DNA of 64,000 nucleotides from JAQWCH01 sp050952725 (GCA_050952725.1 JBMNLN010000001.1:620001-684000), one strand, 5' to 3'. Counted from the first letter of the stretch, positions 1 through 8,743 are shown. Notes: generated by a model not told the origin, from the letters alone. Program-made: numbers and translations.

Positions 1-357
1 TTCATCGATGGGGCTCATAATCCTCAAGCAATGGAAATCCTAGTTGAAACATTAAAGGAACTTGGGATATTTGCTCCCACAATTATCTTCTCGGCTTTCC
101 GTGATAAGGATGTAGCGGCGGAATTCGATCTATTAAAAGAAATTGATGCGAATATCATCCTTACTCATTTTGATCATCCACGAACTCGCGATAAAGATGA
201 ATATCCTCATAATAATTTTCCCTATATTGAAAATCCTATCACCGCGATTAAACAGTCGCTAAAAGCAGTTGAAAAAAATGAAGTAATTGTCATTACGGGG
301 TCATTGGGCTTTGCGGGCTATATTTCCTTTTTATGGAAAGAAGGAGTTTTTCCATGA
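1..357 (+). CDS. folC: Folylpolyglutamate synthase, C-terminal part (cut by window start)
   Basis: The frame is open from base 1 and reads FIDGAHNPQAME, the DGAHNP motif of the folylpolyglutamate/dihydrofolate synthase (Mur ligase-like) family. The enzyme adds glutamates to folates in the cytoplasm using ATP, which traps them in the cell. Only about 118 residues of an expected 400 or more are present, so this is the C-terminal ligase domain. The TGA overlaps the start of the next gene in an ATGA arrangement, which suggests translational coupling to a folate-type ECF transporter subunit. That pairing supports the folate assignment. The ATG at 31 is internal, not a true start. Confidence 0.85.
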   Translation, partial: FIDGAHNPQAMEILVETLKELGIFAPTIIFSAFRDKDVAAEFDLLKEIDANIILTHFDHPRTRDKDEYPHNNFPYIENPITAIKQSLKAVEKNEVIVITGSLGFAGYISFLWKEGVFP

Positions 358-1139
358 GAAGAAATGGTATGAGATATATTCACAAAATTGCATTGACCGC
401 AATGATGATTACTTTTTCAGTTTTGATTACCCGCTTTATGCCTGGAGTCCAACTAGGGGTTTATCGTTTTTCTTTAGGCGCGATTCCCATTGTACTTGCT
501 TCATTAATTCTTGGGCCGTTTTGGGGCGGAATTGTCGGGGCTTTTAGCGATATCCTAGGAGCACTTTTATTTCCAGTTGGTCCTTTTATTATTTGGCCCT
601 TGCTTGGCTCGACTCTTTTTGGAATTGTTCCGAGTATGCTTTTGTTACTAATAAAAAAAATACGTCATCGTTTTCCCATACGTTTTCTTTTGTACTTTTT
701 AATGGGGGCGATTGTCCTTTTTATTTCCGCTTTTGTGATCTTTTCAACTTCTTTTACTTATAGAGCGACCATGGATACGGAAGCGACAATTAACTTCACT
801 TTATATTGGAAAATATTTACCCCGATAATTTTGGTTTTACTAGGTTTTGCTATAGTAGTTGCGCTTGAGATTTTTGAAAAAAAATTCAATTCAAAAAAAG
901 ACATTGATTATCTTCAAATCACTTTAACTGAGGTTGCCTTGATTATCTTTATTACTGATTTTATTATCGATGTCCTCTACGGGCCAATTTGGAAGATGAT
1001 TGCATTTGGGAGCAATTTACTCGTTAACTTCGTTGTTCAAACCGTGCTTTTTGTCATGGCGGTCATTATTAAACCGCCACTAATTTACTATGTTTTACGA
1101 GTTTATTATCGTCTACGTCCGATGGATTTACTCGATTAA
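354..1139 (+). CDS. folT: ECF transporter S-component, folate type (FolT-like)
   Basis: A 261-residue hydrophobic protein with about six to seven membrane segments. The segment around residues 48-78 (GPFWGGIVGAFSDILGALLFP) resembles the folate-family substrate-binding S-components of energy-coupling factor transporters. I chose the ATG at 354 because AAGGAG (341-346) lies seven bases upstream and the ATG overlaps the folC stop. An in-frame ATG at 333 lies before the ribosome site. It is longer than a usual S-component (about 180 residues): residues 105-200 carry an extra membrane segment and a charged loop. It should dock on the EcfA1-EcfA2-EcfT module at 3755-6401. Folate specificity rests mainly on its coupling to folC. 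Confidence 0.75.
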   Translation: MRRNGMRYIHKIALTAMMITFSVLITRFMPGVQLGVYRFSLGAIPIVLASLILGPFWGGIVGAFSDILGALLFPVGPFIIWPLLGSTLFGIVPSMLLLLIKKIRHRFPIRFLLYFLMGAIVLFISAFVIFSTSFTYRATMDTEATINFTLYWKIFTPIILVLLGFAIVVALEIFEKKFNSKKDIDYLQITLTEVALIIFITDFIIDVLYGPIWKMIAFGSNLLVNFVVQTVLFVMAVIIKPPLIYYVLRVYYRLRPMDLLD

Positions 1140-1222
1140 TTTCTGTCACCATATTCTTCAGATTGATCCTTTTTTTAACTTTGAGACAATGGTAAAGTAT
1201 TTATAGTGATGAGGTGATAATT

Positions 1223-1390
1223 ATGACAAGAAAAAGAACGCGAGAATATTTAGGCGACAACCAATCAAACCAAAAAAGACCGATATGCACCTCAGAGCGC
1301 GAAGAGCTTGAAGCGGGCAGAGCTTATATACAAACTAGCCAAAATTCATCGATTAATATTGATGAAATGCTGGCGATGATGGATGAGTAA
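1223..1390 (+). CDS. Small hypothetical protein, 55 residues
   Basis: ATG at 1223 follows GATGAGGTG (ribosome site) with about seven bases of spacing. The frame runs 55 codons to TAA at 1388-1390 and is followed by a strong terminator hairpin. The product begins MTRKRTREYLGDNQSNQK, is basic at its N-terminus and acidic at its C-terminus (INIDEMLAMMDE), and has no membrane segment. I do not recognise a family. A ribosome site, a full frame and its own terminator make it a credible small gene between folT and the glucosidase. Confidence 0.55.
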   Translation: MTRKRTREYLGDNQSNQKRPICTSEREELEAGRAYIQTSQNSSINIDEMLAMMDE

Positions 1391-1421
1391 TCCTTTAAAA
1401 GAGTAAAATTTTAATTTAAAT

Positions 1422-1475
1422 GTCGTACATCGTTTAGAATGTTTTCTAACTTGTACGACTTTTTATTTATTTTTA
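1422..1475 (+). terminator. Rho-independent terminator
   Basis: GTCGTACA (1422-1429) pairs with TGTACGAC (1452-1459). The loop contains a second partial stem (GTTTAGA / TCTAAC). A T-rich tract follows from 1460. It closes the folC-folT-small ORF unit. Confidence 0.75.
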
Positions 1476-1524
1476 TAGACCTTTGTTTATTAAATCGCTT
1501 TGGCCATTTTTCTTAGTTTTCAAA

Positions 1525-1533
1525 TGTTATAAT
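1525..1533 (+). promoter_or_regulatory. Extended -10 promoter for the alpha-glucosidase
   Basis: TGTTATAAT is a perfect extended -10 (TGn plus TATAAT), 21 bases before the ATG at 1555. No convincing -35 lies 16-18 bases upstream, as expected for extended -10 promoters. A GAGGT ribosome site follows at about 1542. Confidence 0.65.
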
Positions 1534-1554
1534 TAATGCAGTGAGGTAATAACT

Positions 1555-3192
1555 ATGAAAAAATGGTGGCATAAGCGTGTGTTTTATCAAATTTATCCAC
1601 GCTCTTTTTGTGATTCCAATAATGATGGAATCGGTGACATTCCAGGAATCATCTCGAAATTAGATTATTTGAAGGAACTCGGCATTGGAGCGATTTGGCT
1701 CTCCCCTGTATATGCTTCGCCGAACAAAGATAATGGTTATGATATAAGTGATTACAAGGGGATTAATCCTGAATTTGGCACGATGGCGGATATGGACCGC
1801 CTCTTTTTCGAAGCGGAAAAACGCGATATCAAAATCGTAATGGATTTAGTTATTAATCATACTTCTGATCAGCATGAATGGTTCGTAAAATCAAAAGATA
1901 TCAACTCTCCTTATCATGATTATTACATCTATGCTCCAGGGCGCATCGACAAAAAGGGCCGAGAAACTCCTCCGAATAACTGGAAGTCGATGTTTATGGG
2001 GCCAGCTTGGCAAAAATGTGAAGAAAATGGTCTTTATTACATGACTCTTTTTACCCCTGAACAAGTCGACCTCAACTTTCGAAATCCAAGAGTTATCGAA
2101 GAAGTTAAAGATATCATGCGCTTCTGGCTCGATAAAGGGGCGGCAGGCTTCCGTTGCGACGTGATTAATTGTATCTATAAAACCACGCTTGCTGATGGAA
2201 AAAACAGCATTTATCTCACGGGGAAAGAACACTATATCTCTCAACCTGGTTGTCATCGCATTTTAAAAGAGTTGCATCGCGAAATTCTCGCTCCCTATGA
2301 CGCTTTTACCGTGGGAGAAACGACAAATATTACCTTGGAGACAAGTCGCGATTTCCTCGATGAAGAACTGACGATGATTTTTCCGTTTGATCATACGAAT
2401 GTGGGATATTTCAAACTCCCCATTTGGAAAAAGAAATATCGTCCGATTGAGATGATTATGGCATTAGATCGCTGGTTGCAACATATCGATTGGAATACGC
2501 TTTTCTTTGAAAACCATGATCTCCCGCGCTCGATATCACGCTGGGGAGATGAGGGGAAATATCACTATCAATCGGCGACAATGTTCGCGACACTCTTGTT
2601 GACACTAAGGGGGACACCCTTTATTTATCAAGGTCAAGAAATCGGTATGATTAATACAAATTTTCAAAGTCTTGATGAAGTCGATGATGTGACGAGTCGC
2701 AATGTCTATCGCACTTTAAGAGAGGACTATCATATTCCCAAGAAACTCGCTTTTAAATGGGTGATGAACTTCTCTCGTGATCATAGCCGGACACCAATTC
2801 CGTGGGATAATTCCCGCAATGGCGGTTTTTCTAAAAAACCACCGTGGTTAAAGGTGAGTGAAGATTATCCTCGTATCAATATCGCTGATAATATTGAACA
2901 TCCCAATTCAGTTCTTGCTTACTATCGCACATTAGTTAACCTTCGCAATCAAGATGAAGTATTAAAACATGGAAGTTATCAAAGAATAAAAACCAATAAA
3001 AATATCTACGCTTTTAAACGTCAACTTGGAGAGAAGGCTTATTTAATCGTGTGCAATATGGATAAAAAACCTCGCAAAACTAGGCTGGATTTAAATGGCC
3101 AAGTATTAATTAGCAATTACGGAAAAAATAACTACGCCACTCAAAAAAGGTTACAGCCTTATGAAAGCGCTGTAATTGAGATTGCAAAATAA
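1555..3192 (+). CDS. GH13 alpha-glucosidase (oligo-1,6-glucosidase type)
   Basis: A 545-residue cytoplasmic glycoside hydrolase family 13 enzyme of full length. The Ca/Mg loop DSNNDGIGD is at about 20-28. The four GH13 regions are visible: DLVINH (97-102), GFRCDVI with nucleophile D202, acid/base E255 in TVGETTN, and FFENHD with D322. This pattern fits oligo-1,6-glucosidase, alpha-glucosidase and trehalose-6-phosphate hydrolase, which hydrolyse terminal alpha-glucosidic bonds of small oligosaccharides. There is no signal peptide, so the substrate must be imported. No sugar transporter or regulator lies next to it, so the exact substrate cannot be set. It is monocistronic, with its own promoter. 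Confidence 0.88.
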   Translation: MKKWWHKRVFYQIYPRSFCDSNNDGIGDIPGIISKLDYLKELGIGAIWLSPVYASPNKDNGYDISDYKGINPEFGTMADMDRLFFEAEKRDIKIVMDLVINHTSDQHEWFVKSKDINSPYHDYYIYAPGRIDKKGRETPPNNWKSMFMGPAWQKCEENGLYYMTLFTPEQVDLNFRNPRVIEEVKDIMRFWLDKGAAGFRCDVINCIYKTTLADGKNSIYLTGKEHYISQPGCHRILKELHREILAPYDAFTVGETTNITLETSRDFLDEELTMIFPFDHTNVGYFKLPIWKKKYRPIEMIMALDRWLQHIDWNTLFFENHDLPRSISRWGDEGKYHYQSATMFATLLLTLRGTPFIYQGQEIGMINTNFQSLDEVDDVTSRNVYRTLREDYHIPKKLAFKWVMNFSRDHSRTPIPWDNSRNGGFSKKPPWLKVSEDYPRINIADNIEHPNSVLAYYRTLVNLRNQDEVLKHGSYQRIKTNKNIYAFKRQLGEKAYLIVCNMDKKPRKTRLDLNGQVLISNYGKNNYATQKRLQPYESAVIEIAK

Positions 3193-3241
3193 GCGATTAA
3201 ACTAATTGCGTACATAACCAGATATAATATTAGTTGACCTA

Positions 3242-3250
3242 TGATATAAT
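3242..3250 (+). promoter_or_regulatory. Extended -10 promoter for the deaminase-ecf operon
   Basis: TGATATAAT is a perfect extended -10. The transcript would start near 3257, just before the AAAGGGGG ribosome site (3261-3268) and the ATG at 3276. A second TATAAT at 3223-3228 may also act. Confidence 0.65.
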
Positions 3251-3275
3251 AGACGAGCGCAAAGGGGGTTTTCTT

Positions 3276-3752
3276 ATGGGCAAAAGAATAGATTATATTT
3301 CCTGGGATGAGTATTTTATGGGCATTGCCGTTTTATCGAGTATGCGCAGCAAAGATCCCGAAACCCAAGTCGGAGCTGTAGTGGTCGATGCTGAAAATAA
3401 AATAGTTAGTGTTGGTTACAATGGAATGCCAATCGGCGTCGATGATGATCGGCTCTCTTGGACGCGCGGTGAAGGTTTAGAAAGTAAATATCTCTATGTT
3501 TGCCACGCTGAATTTAATGCGATTCTCAATGCCCGTAATGGCACCGCTTTAAAAGGATGTAAAATTTATGTTAGCCTATTTCCCTGTAACGAATGCGCCA
3601 AAGCCATTATCCAAGCTGGCATTAAAGAAATCGTTTATGCTGACGACAAATATGCGGATAGCGTTTCAATTTTAGCGAGCAAACGGATGTTGGATATGGC
3701 AGGAGTTAAATATCGTCAATATCAAGGAACGTTACCTAAGATTACTTATTGA
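3276..3752 (+). CDS. comEB: dCMP deaminase (ComEB type)
   Basis: A 158-residue zinc enzyme that converts dCMP to dUMP for thymidylate synthesis. The zinc-site motifs are clear: HAE at 77-79 and PCNEC with C104 and C107. The start is ATG 3276, preceded by AAAGGGGG with seven bases of spacing. An upstream in-frame ATG is rejected because it falls on the promoter. It is followed almost directly by ecfA1, so it leads an operon of deaminase, ecfA1, ecfA2, ecfT and truA. In Bacillus the homologue is comEB. No competence genes are visible here, so its role is probably nucleotide metabolism. Confidence 0.85.
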   Translation: MGKRIDYISWDEYFMGIAVLSSMRSKDPETQVGAVVVDAENKIVSVGYNGMPIGVDDDRLSWTRGEGLESKYLYVCHAEFNAILNARNGTALKGCKIYVSLFPCNECAKAIIQAGIKEIVYADDKYADSVSILASKRMLDMAGVKYRQYQGTLPKITY

Positions 3753-3754
3753 TT

Positions 3755-4576
3755 ATGAGCAAAGCGATTAAGATTACTGGACTTACTTTCGGATATGAAG
3801 CAAAAATCGACGTCATCAAAGATGTCTCTTTAAGCATTGATGCTGGTAGTTACGTAACGATAATCGGTCATAATGGCTCGGGGAAGTCAACCTTAGCGAA
3901 AATAATGGTCGGTCTTCTAGAAACTAAGCATGGAACGATTGAAATCTTTGGAACGACTTTAAGCGCAAATACTGTTCATCGTTTAAGAAGACAATTAGGG
4001 ATTGTTTTTCAAAATCCCGACAACCAATTCATCGGAGCCACAGTTGCGGATGATATCGCTTTTGGATTAGAAAATCGTGAAATTCCTCAAAAGGAAATGG
4101 ATCCGGTTATCGATAGCGTTTTAGAAGAAGTAAATATGATAGCTTTTAAAGATAAAGAACCGGCTAATTTATCTGGTGGACAAAAACAACGAGTGGCGAT
4201 TGCGGGGGTTTTGGCCATGAAGCCCGATATCATTATCTTTGATGAAGCGACAGCGATGTTAGATCCCCAAGGAAAAAAAGAAATTCGTGACTTAATCCGC
4301 CGAATGAAAAAGGAAAACCCGAAGTTAACCTTAATTTCAATTACTCATGATGTAGAAGAGGCCTTTTTAAGTGATGAGGTAATTGTGATGAATGAAGGTC
4401 GAATTATCGCAATTGGAACGCCTGAAGAGGTGTTTTCCCACGAAAAAGAACTCAATGCGATTCGCCTTGAGCAACCGTTTATCTATAAACTGAAAAAAGC
4501 TCTCGCTTCCGAAGGAATTCAAGTTCCAGAAAAAGTCAAGACTAGCGATGAGTTAACGGAGTTCTTATGTCAATAG
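3755..4576 (+). CDS. ecfA1: ECF transporter ATPase EcfA1
   Basis: A 273-residue ATPase of the energy-coupling factor module. Walker A GHNGSGKST is at 38-46, Q-loop FQNPDNQF follows, then signature LSGGQKQR and Walker B IIIFDEATAMLDP with the catalytic glutamate. The NPDNQF version of the Q-loop is typical of EcfA1 (CbiO). The ATG at 3755 begins two bases after the deaminase stop. No strong ribosome site is close, so translational coupling is likely. A TTG at 3749 is an alternative. It overlaps ecfA2 by ten bases. It pairs with EcfA2 and EcfT to power several S-components, including those at 354 and 58859. Confidence 0.92.
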   Translation: MSKAIKITGLTFGYEAKIDVIKDVSLSIDAGSYVTIIGHNGSGKSTLAKIMVGLLETKHGTIEIFGTTLSANTVHRLRRQLGIVFQNPDNQFIGATVADDIAFGLENREIPQKEMDPVIDSVLEEVNMIAFKDKEPANLSGGQKQRVAIAGVLAMKPDIIIFDEATAMLDPQGKKEIRDLIRRMKKENPKLTLISITHDVEEAFLSDEVIVMNEGRIIAIGTPEEVFSHEKELNAIRLEQPFIYKLKKALASEGIQVPEKVKTSDELTEFLCQ

Positions 4577-5520
4577 AATTTCGCAACCTCAGTTTTACCT
4601 ATGCACCGAAATCCCCTTTTCAATTTGAGGCAATTCGCGATATTAATTTGGTTCTGGATGACCACGCGTTTACGGCGATTATTGGTCATACTGGGTCAGG
4701 TAAAACAACTTTAGTCCAACAGATTAATGCATTGTTAGTGCCCACTTCAGGTGCATTGTCAGTTGCGGGATTTTTACTAACGCCGTCTAGTAAAAAAAAG
4801 TATTTAAAGAGATTACATAAAATCGTAAAAAAACCAAAAAAACACACGGATATTGAGGTTGAAAAAGCGCAAAACCTAATTGCTTTTATCTCACCGCTTA
4901 ATTCTGCTCCGATTAAAGAATTAAGAAAAAGAGTCGGGATGGTTTTTCAATTTCCCGAATATCAATTATTTGAAGAGACGGTCATCGATGATGTTGCGTT
5001 TGGACCAAGAAATTTTGGTTTAAACAAAGAAGAAGCAGAAGCGAAAGCAAAAGTCGCTCTACAAGAGGTAGGGCTTGATGAGAGTTATTATAAGCGTTCA
5101 CCTTTTGAACTTTCTGGTGGTGAAAGAAGGCGGGTAGCAATTGCGGGTATTATTGCCTCAGAGCCGGAAATATTAATTCTCGATGAACCGACTGCTGGTC
5201 TTGATCCTTTAGGGGCCAAGATGATGATGGAGCTCTTTGTTCGCCTCTATCAAAAAGGGACAAATATTATCATTGTGACTCATGATATGGATATCGTTTT
5301 ACGATATGCGACCGATGTGGTGGTGATGAAAGAAGGACGGATTGTCGAAAAAACAAAACCGCTCCGTCTCTTTGAAGATAACAAGACAGAATACGCTTTA
5401 GAAATTCCCATGCTCTATCAATTGGCCATTACTTTGAAGCGTCATGGTTTTCCTATTGAACTCGAAAAAATAAATTCTGAAACCGATCTCGCGCAGATGA
5501 TCAAAAGAGGGCGCGTATAG
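4567..5520 (+). CDS. ecfA2: ECF transporter ATPase EcfA2, with an insertion
   Basis: A 317-residue partner ATPase. It has Walker A GHTGSGKTT, Q-loop FQFPEYQLF (EcfA2 type), signature LSGGERRR and Walker B ILILDEPTAGLDP. It is about 30 residues longer than common EcfA2 proteins. The extra length lies between Walker A and the Q-loop, at about residues 70-115, as a lysine-rich stretch (KKKYLKRLHKIVKKPKK) then a helix-like segment. Such an insert would project from the nucleotide-binding domain. It overlaps ecfA1 upstream and shares one base with ecfT downstream. Confidence 0.92.
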   Translation: MSIEFRNLSFTYAPKSPFQFEAIRDINLVLDDHAFTAIIGHTGSGKTTLVQQINALLVPTSGALSVAGFLLTPSSKKKYLKRLHKIVKKPKKHTDIEVEKAQNLIAFISPLNSAPIKELRKRVGMVFQFPEYQLFEETVIDDVAFGPRNFGLNKEEAEAKAKVALQEVGLDESYYKRSPFELSGGERRRVAIAGIIASEPEILILDEPTAGLDPLGAKMMMELFVRLYQKGTNIIIVTHDMDIVLRYATDVVVMKEGRIVEKTKPLRLFEDNKTEYALEIPMLYQLAITLKRHGFPIELEKINSETDLAQMIKRGRV

Positions 5521-6401
5521 TGTCAAAGATTTCGCTTGGGCGTTATACCCCTTATAAATCACCGATTCACCACCTTGATGTGCGCATCAAGCTTTTTGGC
5601 ATGATCCTTTTGATGGTGGCGGTCTTTTTTAGATTTGCCAGTGTGGAAATGAATTTTATTATATATGGAATTATCACTTTCTTTGTTTTAATCCTGATGG
5701 CTCTTGCCCGCATTCGCCTTTTCCAACTTTTCAAACAATTAAAAGCCATTTGGTTTATGGTCATCTTTTTGTTGATTATGAACTTAATTACCTATCGCAC
5801 GCCCGATGATCGAATTCTTTTCTCATTCTGGGGGATGGATATTTATCAAGGGCCGATTATTCAAACCGCATATATCTTTGTGCGGTTAGTCTTAATGCTG
5901 GCCATCACGATGGTTTTAACTTCAACGACGCGACCGCTAGATTTAACTTACGCTTTTGAATGGTATTTACATCCATTAAAGTGGATTCGTTTTCCTGTTC
6001 ATGAAGTAGCGATGACGATTAGTATCACACTTCGTTTCATTCCCACGCTTTTAGATGAAACGGGGCGAATTATGAAGGCCCAAGCTTCCCGCGGTGTTGA
6101 TTTTGTCCGTGGTAAACTCAAGGAGAAAATTCGCGCAATTGTCTCGTTAATTGTCCCTTTGTTTGTCTCGGCTTTTTTGCGAAGTTCTGACTTAGCAAAT
6201 GCGATGGAAGCTCGCGGCTATGATCCTCAAGGCAAAAGAACGAGATATCGCATCTTAAAATTCCGCTTTGTTGATTTTTTCGCCTTGCTTCTTGTTGTGT
6301 CTTTTTTTGCAGGTGTGATTCTCTGTCGTGTTTATCGCCTTGATTTTGCACCAGCTTTAGGTGAATTTTTTCAAATGATAGGAAATTGGTTTAAAAAATA
6401 A
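5520..6401 (+). CDS. ecfT: ECF transporter transmembrane coupling protein EcfT
   Basis: A 293-residue membrane protein with several hydrophobic segments (about 25-60, 80-105, 115-140, 240-265). It has the two short coupling-helix motifs of the EcfT/CbiQ family, ASRGVD and AMEARGYD, which contact the ATPases. The start is GTG at 5520, overlapping the ecfA2 TAG by one base, with AGAGGG just upstream. It completes the shared ECF module. Confidence 0.92.
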   Translation: MSKISLGRYTPYKSPIHHLDVRIKLFGMILLMVAVFFRFASVEMNFIIYGIITFFVLILMALARIRLFQLFKQLKAIWFMVIFLLIMNLITYRTPDDRILFSFWGMDIYQGPIIQTAYIFVRLVLMLAITMVLTSTTRPLDLTYAFEWYLHPLKWIRFPVHEVAMTISITLRFIPTLLDETGRIMKAQASRGVDFVRGKLKEKIRAIVSLIVPLFVSAFLRSSDLANAMEARGYDPQGKRTRYRILKFRFVDFFALLLVVSFFAGVILCRVYRLDFAPALGEFFQMIGNWFKK

Positions 6402-6402
6402 G

Positions 6403-7140
6403 ATGGCAAAATATTTAGTAACCGTCGCCTATGATGGAACGTCGTATTGTGGTTGGCAAAGTCAAAAACACGAGGAAGCCATCCAAGATATTATCACAGC
6501 AAAACTTCGACAGATTTTTAATCAACCCGAATTAAAGATTTTTGGCAGTGGTCGCACTGACGCTGGAGTGCATGCTCGGGGTCAAACTTTTCATTTTGTG
6601 ACCAAGAAAGAATTCGATTTAAATCGACTGATTTATTCATTAAATGTCATGTTGCCGGAAGATATTCAAATATTAAAAATCAAAACAGTTGATCAAAAAT
6701 TTCACGCGCGATTAAGTGCTAAAAGCAAGCACTACCGATATATTATCTCTACTGGCCCGGGAGAGCCTTTTAAATATCGGCATCGTTATGAGATAAAAAG
6801 ACCACTTGATGTAAAAAAAATGAAAGTCGCAATTACCGCTTTAGTTGGGGAGCACAACTTTCTTAGTTTCACCAACAAACAAACTGATTTTCAAAAATAT
6901 GTGCGCACGATTTTCAAAGCGGACATCACGGAGAATAACGAAGAGATTATCATTGATTTTATCGGGAATGGTTTTATGCGTTCGCAAGTGCGCCTGATGG
7001 TTGGCACCCTGATCGAAATAGGACTATTAAACTTTCCTGAAGATACAATTAAGAAACTTTTACAGAAACCAAGTTTTCCCCCGCGAGTTCCGAAAGCCCC
7101 CGCTCAAGGACTTTATTTAATGGAGGTGTTTTATGAGTAG
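6403..7140 (+). CDS. truA: tRNA pseudouridine(38-40) synthase TruA
   Basis: A 245-residue enzyme that converts uridines 38-40 of the tRNA anticodon arm to pseudouridine. The catalytic motif GSGRTDAGVHA contains D53. Length and C-terminus (FIGNGFMRSQVRLMVG, then VPKAPAQGLYL) are typical. It starts one base after ecfT, and its last eight bases overlap the next gene. The ecfA1-ecfA2-ecfT-truA order is the classical Bacilli order, but the usual next genes, rplM and rpsI, lie about 5 kb further on. Confidence 0.93.
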   Translation: MAKYLVTVAYDGTSYCGWQSQKHEEAIQDIITAKLRQIFNQPELKIFGSGRTDAGVHARGQTFHFVTKKEFDLNRLIYSLNVMLPEDIQILKIKTVDQKFHARLSAKSKHYRYIISTGPGEPFKYRHRYEIKRPLDVKKMKVAITALVGEHNFLSFTNKQTDFQKYVRTIFKADITENNEEIIIDFIGNGFMRSQVRLMVGTLIEIGLLNFPEDTIKKLLQKPSFPPRVPKAPAQGLYLMEVFYE

Positions 7141-7975
7141 ATTTACCAAAATCGACTATTCTTACCATAATCATACCTATCGATGTGGTCATGCCTCAGG
7201 CAAAGATGAAGATTATATCCAGCAAGCAATTGCCGCAGGGATAAAAGTCTATGGAATAAGTGATCACGTCTTTTTAAAAAATATTGAGCAACCCTACATG
7301 CGTGGTTCTTATGCTTTTTTTCTTGATTATTTTGCATCGATAAAAAATCTCAAGGAGAAATATTGCCATCAAATTGATATTTATTCAGCTTTTGAGGCCG
7401 AATATCTCTCTGATTATCTGGATTATTATAAAGACTTGTTAGTCAGTAAAACGGTTGATTATCTAATTATCGGGCAACATGGTTTTATCCAAGATGGTGA
7501 ATTTGTTTTTTATGCCAATCTTCAAGTTTCACCTTATGAAAAACTCAAACGTTATCTTGATGACTTGATTTCAGGGATGAACACTGGTCTATTTCGGATT
7601 GTGGCGCATCCAGATCTTTTCTTTTCTTACTATCCTCGTTTTGATGATATCGCTCTAGAGGCGACAAGAAAAATTATCCAAGCCGCAAAAGATAATCATA
7701 TGATTTTAGAAATCAATCTCGGGGGTATCCGCCAAGGGAAAAATATCCATTTTGGTGAGTATCGCTATCGTTATCCTGTGCGAGAATTTTGGATTGAAGT
7801 AGCCAAAAGCAAAGTGCCGGTTATGATTGGGATTGATGCCCATAACCCTGAAAATTTTCATAGTTCAGGACTGTTGGCACTTGAAGAGTTAATCGGAGAT
7901 TTACCACTTAATTATGTAAATCGCATCTCTTTTGGAAACGACGAGGCGCAAGTTGTTATTGATGAGAAGAAGTAG
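7133..7975 (+). CDS. PHP-domain phosphoesterase (histidinol-phosphatase-like)
   Basis: A 280-residue metal-dependent hydrolase of the polymerase and histidinol phosphatase (PHP) superfamily. Metal-ligand motifs visible are YHNHTYRCGHA near the N-terminus, ISDHVF, AFEAEY, IIGQHGF, IVAHPDLF and GIDAHNP. The family includes HisK-type histidinol phosphatases. No histidine biosynthesis genes are nearby, so the true substrate is uncertain. GGAGGTG precedes the ATG, which lies inside the truA end. Confidence 0.75.
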   Translation: MSRFTKIDYSYHNHTYRCGHASGKDEDYIQQAIAAGIKVYGISDHVFLKNIEQPYMRGSYAFFLDYFASIKNLKEKYCHQIDIYSAFEAEYLSDYLDYYKDLLVSKTVDYLIIGQHGFIQDGEFVFYANLQVSPYEKLKRYLDDLISGMNTGLFRIVAHPDLFFSYYPRFDDIALEATRKIIQAAKDNHMILEINLGGIRQGKNIHFGEYRYRYPVREFWIEVAKSKVPVMIGIDAHNPENFHSSGLLALEELIGDLPLNYVNRISFGNDEAQVVIDEKK

Positions 7976-8008
7976 TAAAATGTCGAAGCGTTAAGGAGAA
8001 CGATGATT

Positions 8009-8725
8009 ATGGGACGTCACTTTGAAGTTCGAGCCGCTTCAATGGCTAGTAGCGCCAAAAAGAAAAGTGCGCTGTATATGCGAGCCAGTCGCGAGATTTT
8101 TGTCGCGGCCAAATCTGGAATTCCTGACCCAGTATCCAACCTTGCGCTTCGGAGTGCGATTGATAAATTCAAAGGTCAAGGCGTGCCTAAAGACGTGATT
8201 GAACGCGCGATTAGCAAAGCCGCCGGCAACGATGACCAAACGGCCTATATCCATGGACGTTATGAAGCGATGGGTCCGGGTGGTTCGATGATTGTTATCG
8301 ATACCTTAACGGATAATGTCAATCGTGCTTTTAGCGAAATTAAAACCGTGATTAATAAACGCGGTGCTCGCCTTGCAAGCGTCGCCTTTAATTTTACCGA
8401 AACAGGGATTTTTATTCTTGAAGGATTAAAGAAAAACCAAATTGAAGAAACTTTAATTCTGGCGGAGATTGATGTATGGGATGTCGATATTAATGACGAA
8501 GGCTTAATTCGCATTGCAGTAGCTCCAACTGAATTTGGCAATACCCGCGATCAACTCCAAGCCCTCGGGGTGGAAGAATTCGCGCTTGCCGAGATTCGCC
8601 TAATTGCCAATCAACCGATTCGCCTTAATGAAGAAGAAAAAAGCGGATTCAATGACTTGCTGGAAGCACTTGATGAGCTTCAGGATGTTCAAAGTGTCTA
8701 TCACAATGTCGATTTAAATGATTAA
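8009..8725 (+). CDS. YebC/TACO1-family protein (YeeN-like)
   Basis: A 238-residue protein of the YebC family: DNA-binding regulators in some bacteria, translation factors for proline-rich stretches or mitochondrial activators in others. The block from about 60-105 (VPKDVIERAISKA, then GRYEAMGPGGSMIVIDTLTDN) is the family core. The N-terminus GRHFEVRAASMASSAKKKSALY differs from the usual GHSKWANIQHRK and fits the YeeN/YrbC branch. I prefer ATG 8009, ten bases after AAGGAG. ATG 8003 is closer than is usual. Confidence 0.82.
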   Translation: MGRHFEVRAASMASSAKKKSALYMRASREIFVAAKSGIPDPVSNLALRSAIDKFKGQGVPKDVIERAISKAAGNDDQTAYIHGRYEAMGPGGSMIVIDTLTDNVNRAFSEIKTVINKRGARLASVAFNFTETGIFILEGLKKNQIEETLILAEIDVWDVDINDEGLIRIAVAPTEFGNTRDQLQALGVEEFALAEIRLIANQPIRLNEEEKSGFNDLLEALDELQDVQSVYHNVDLND

Positions 8726-8743
8726 ATGATAACTAGGACAAAC

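Noticed and set aside
1891..2256. 121-codon open frame on the minus strand inside the alpha-glucosidase gene
   Set aside because: No ribosome site and no recognisable protein. The plus-strand frame shows all GH13 catalytic motifs.
3234..3275. Upstream start for the dCMP deaminase, adding 14 residues
   Set aside because: The extended -10 promoter lies inside it, and AAAGGGGG is placed correctly for ATG 3276.
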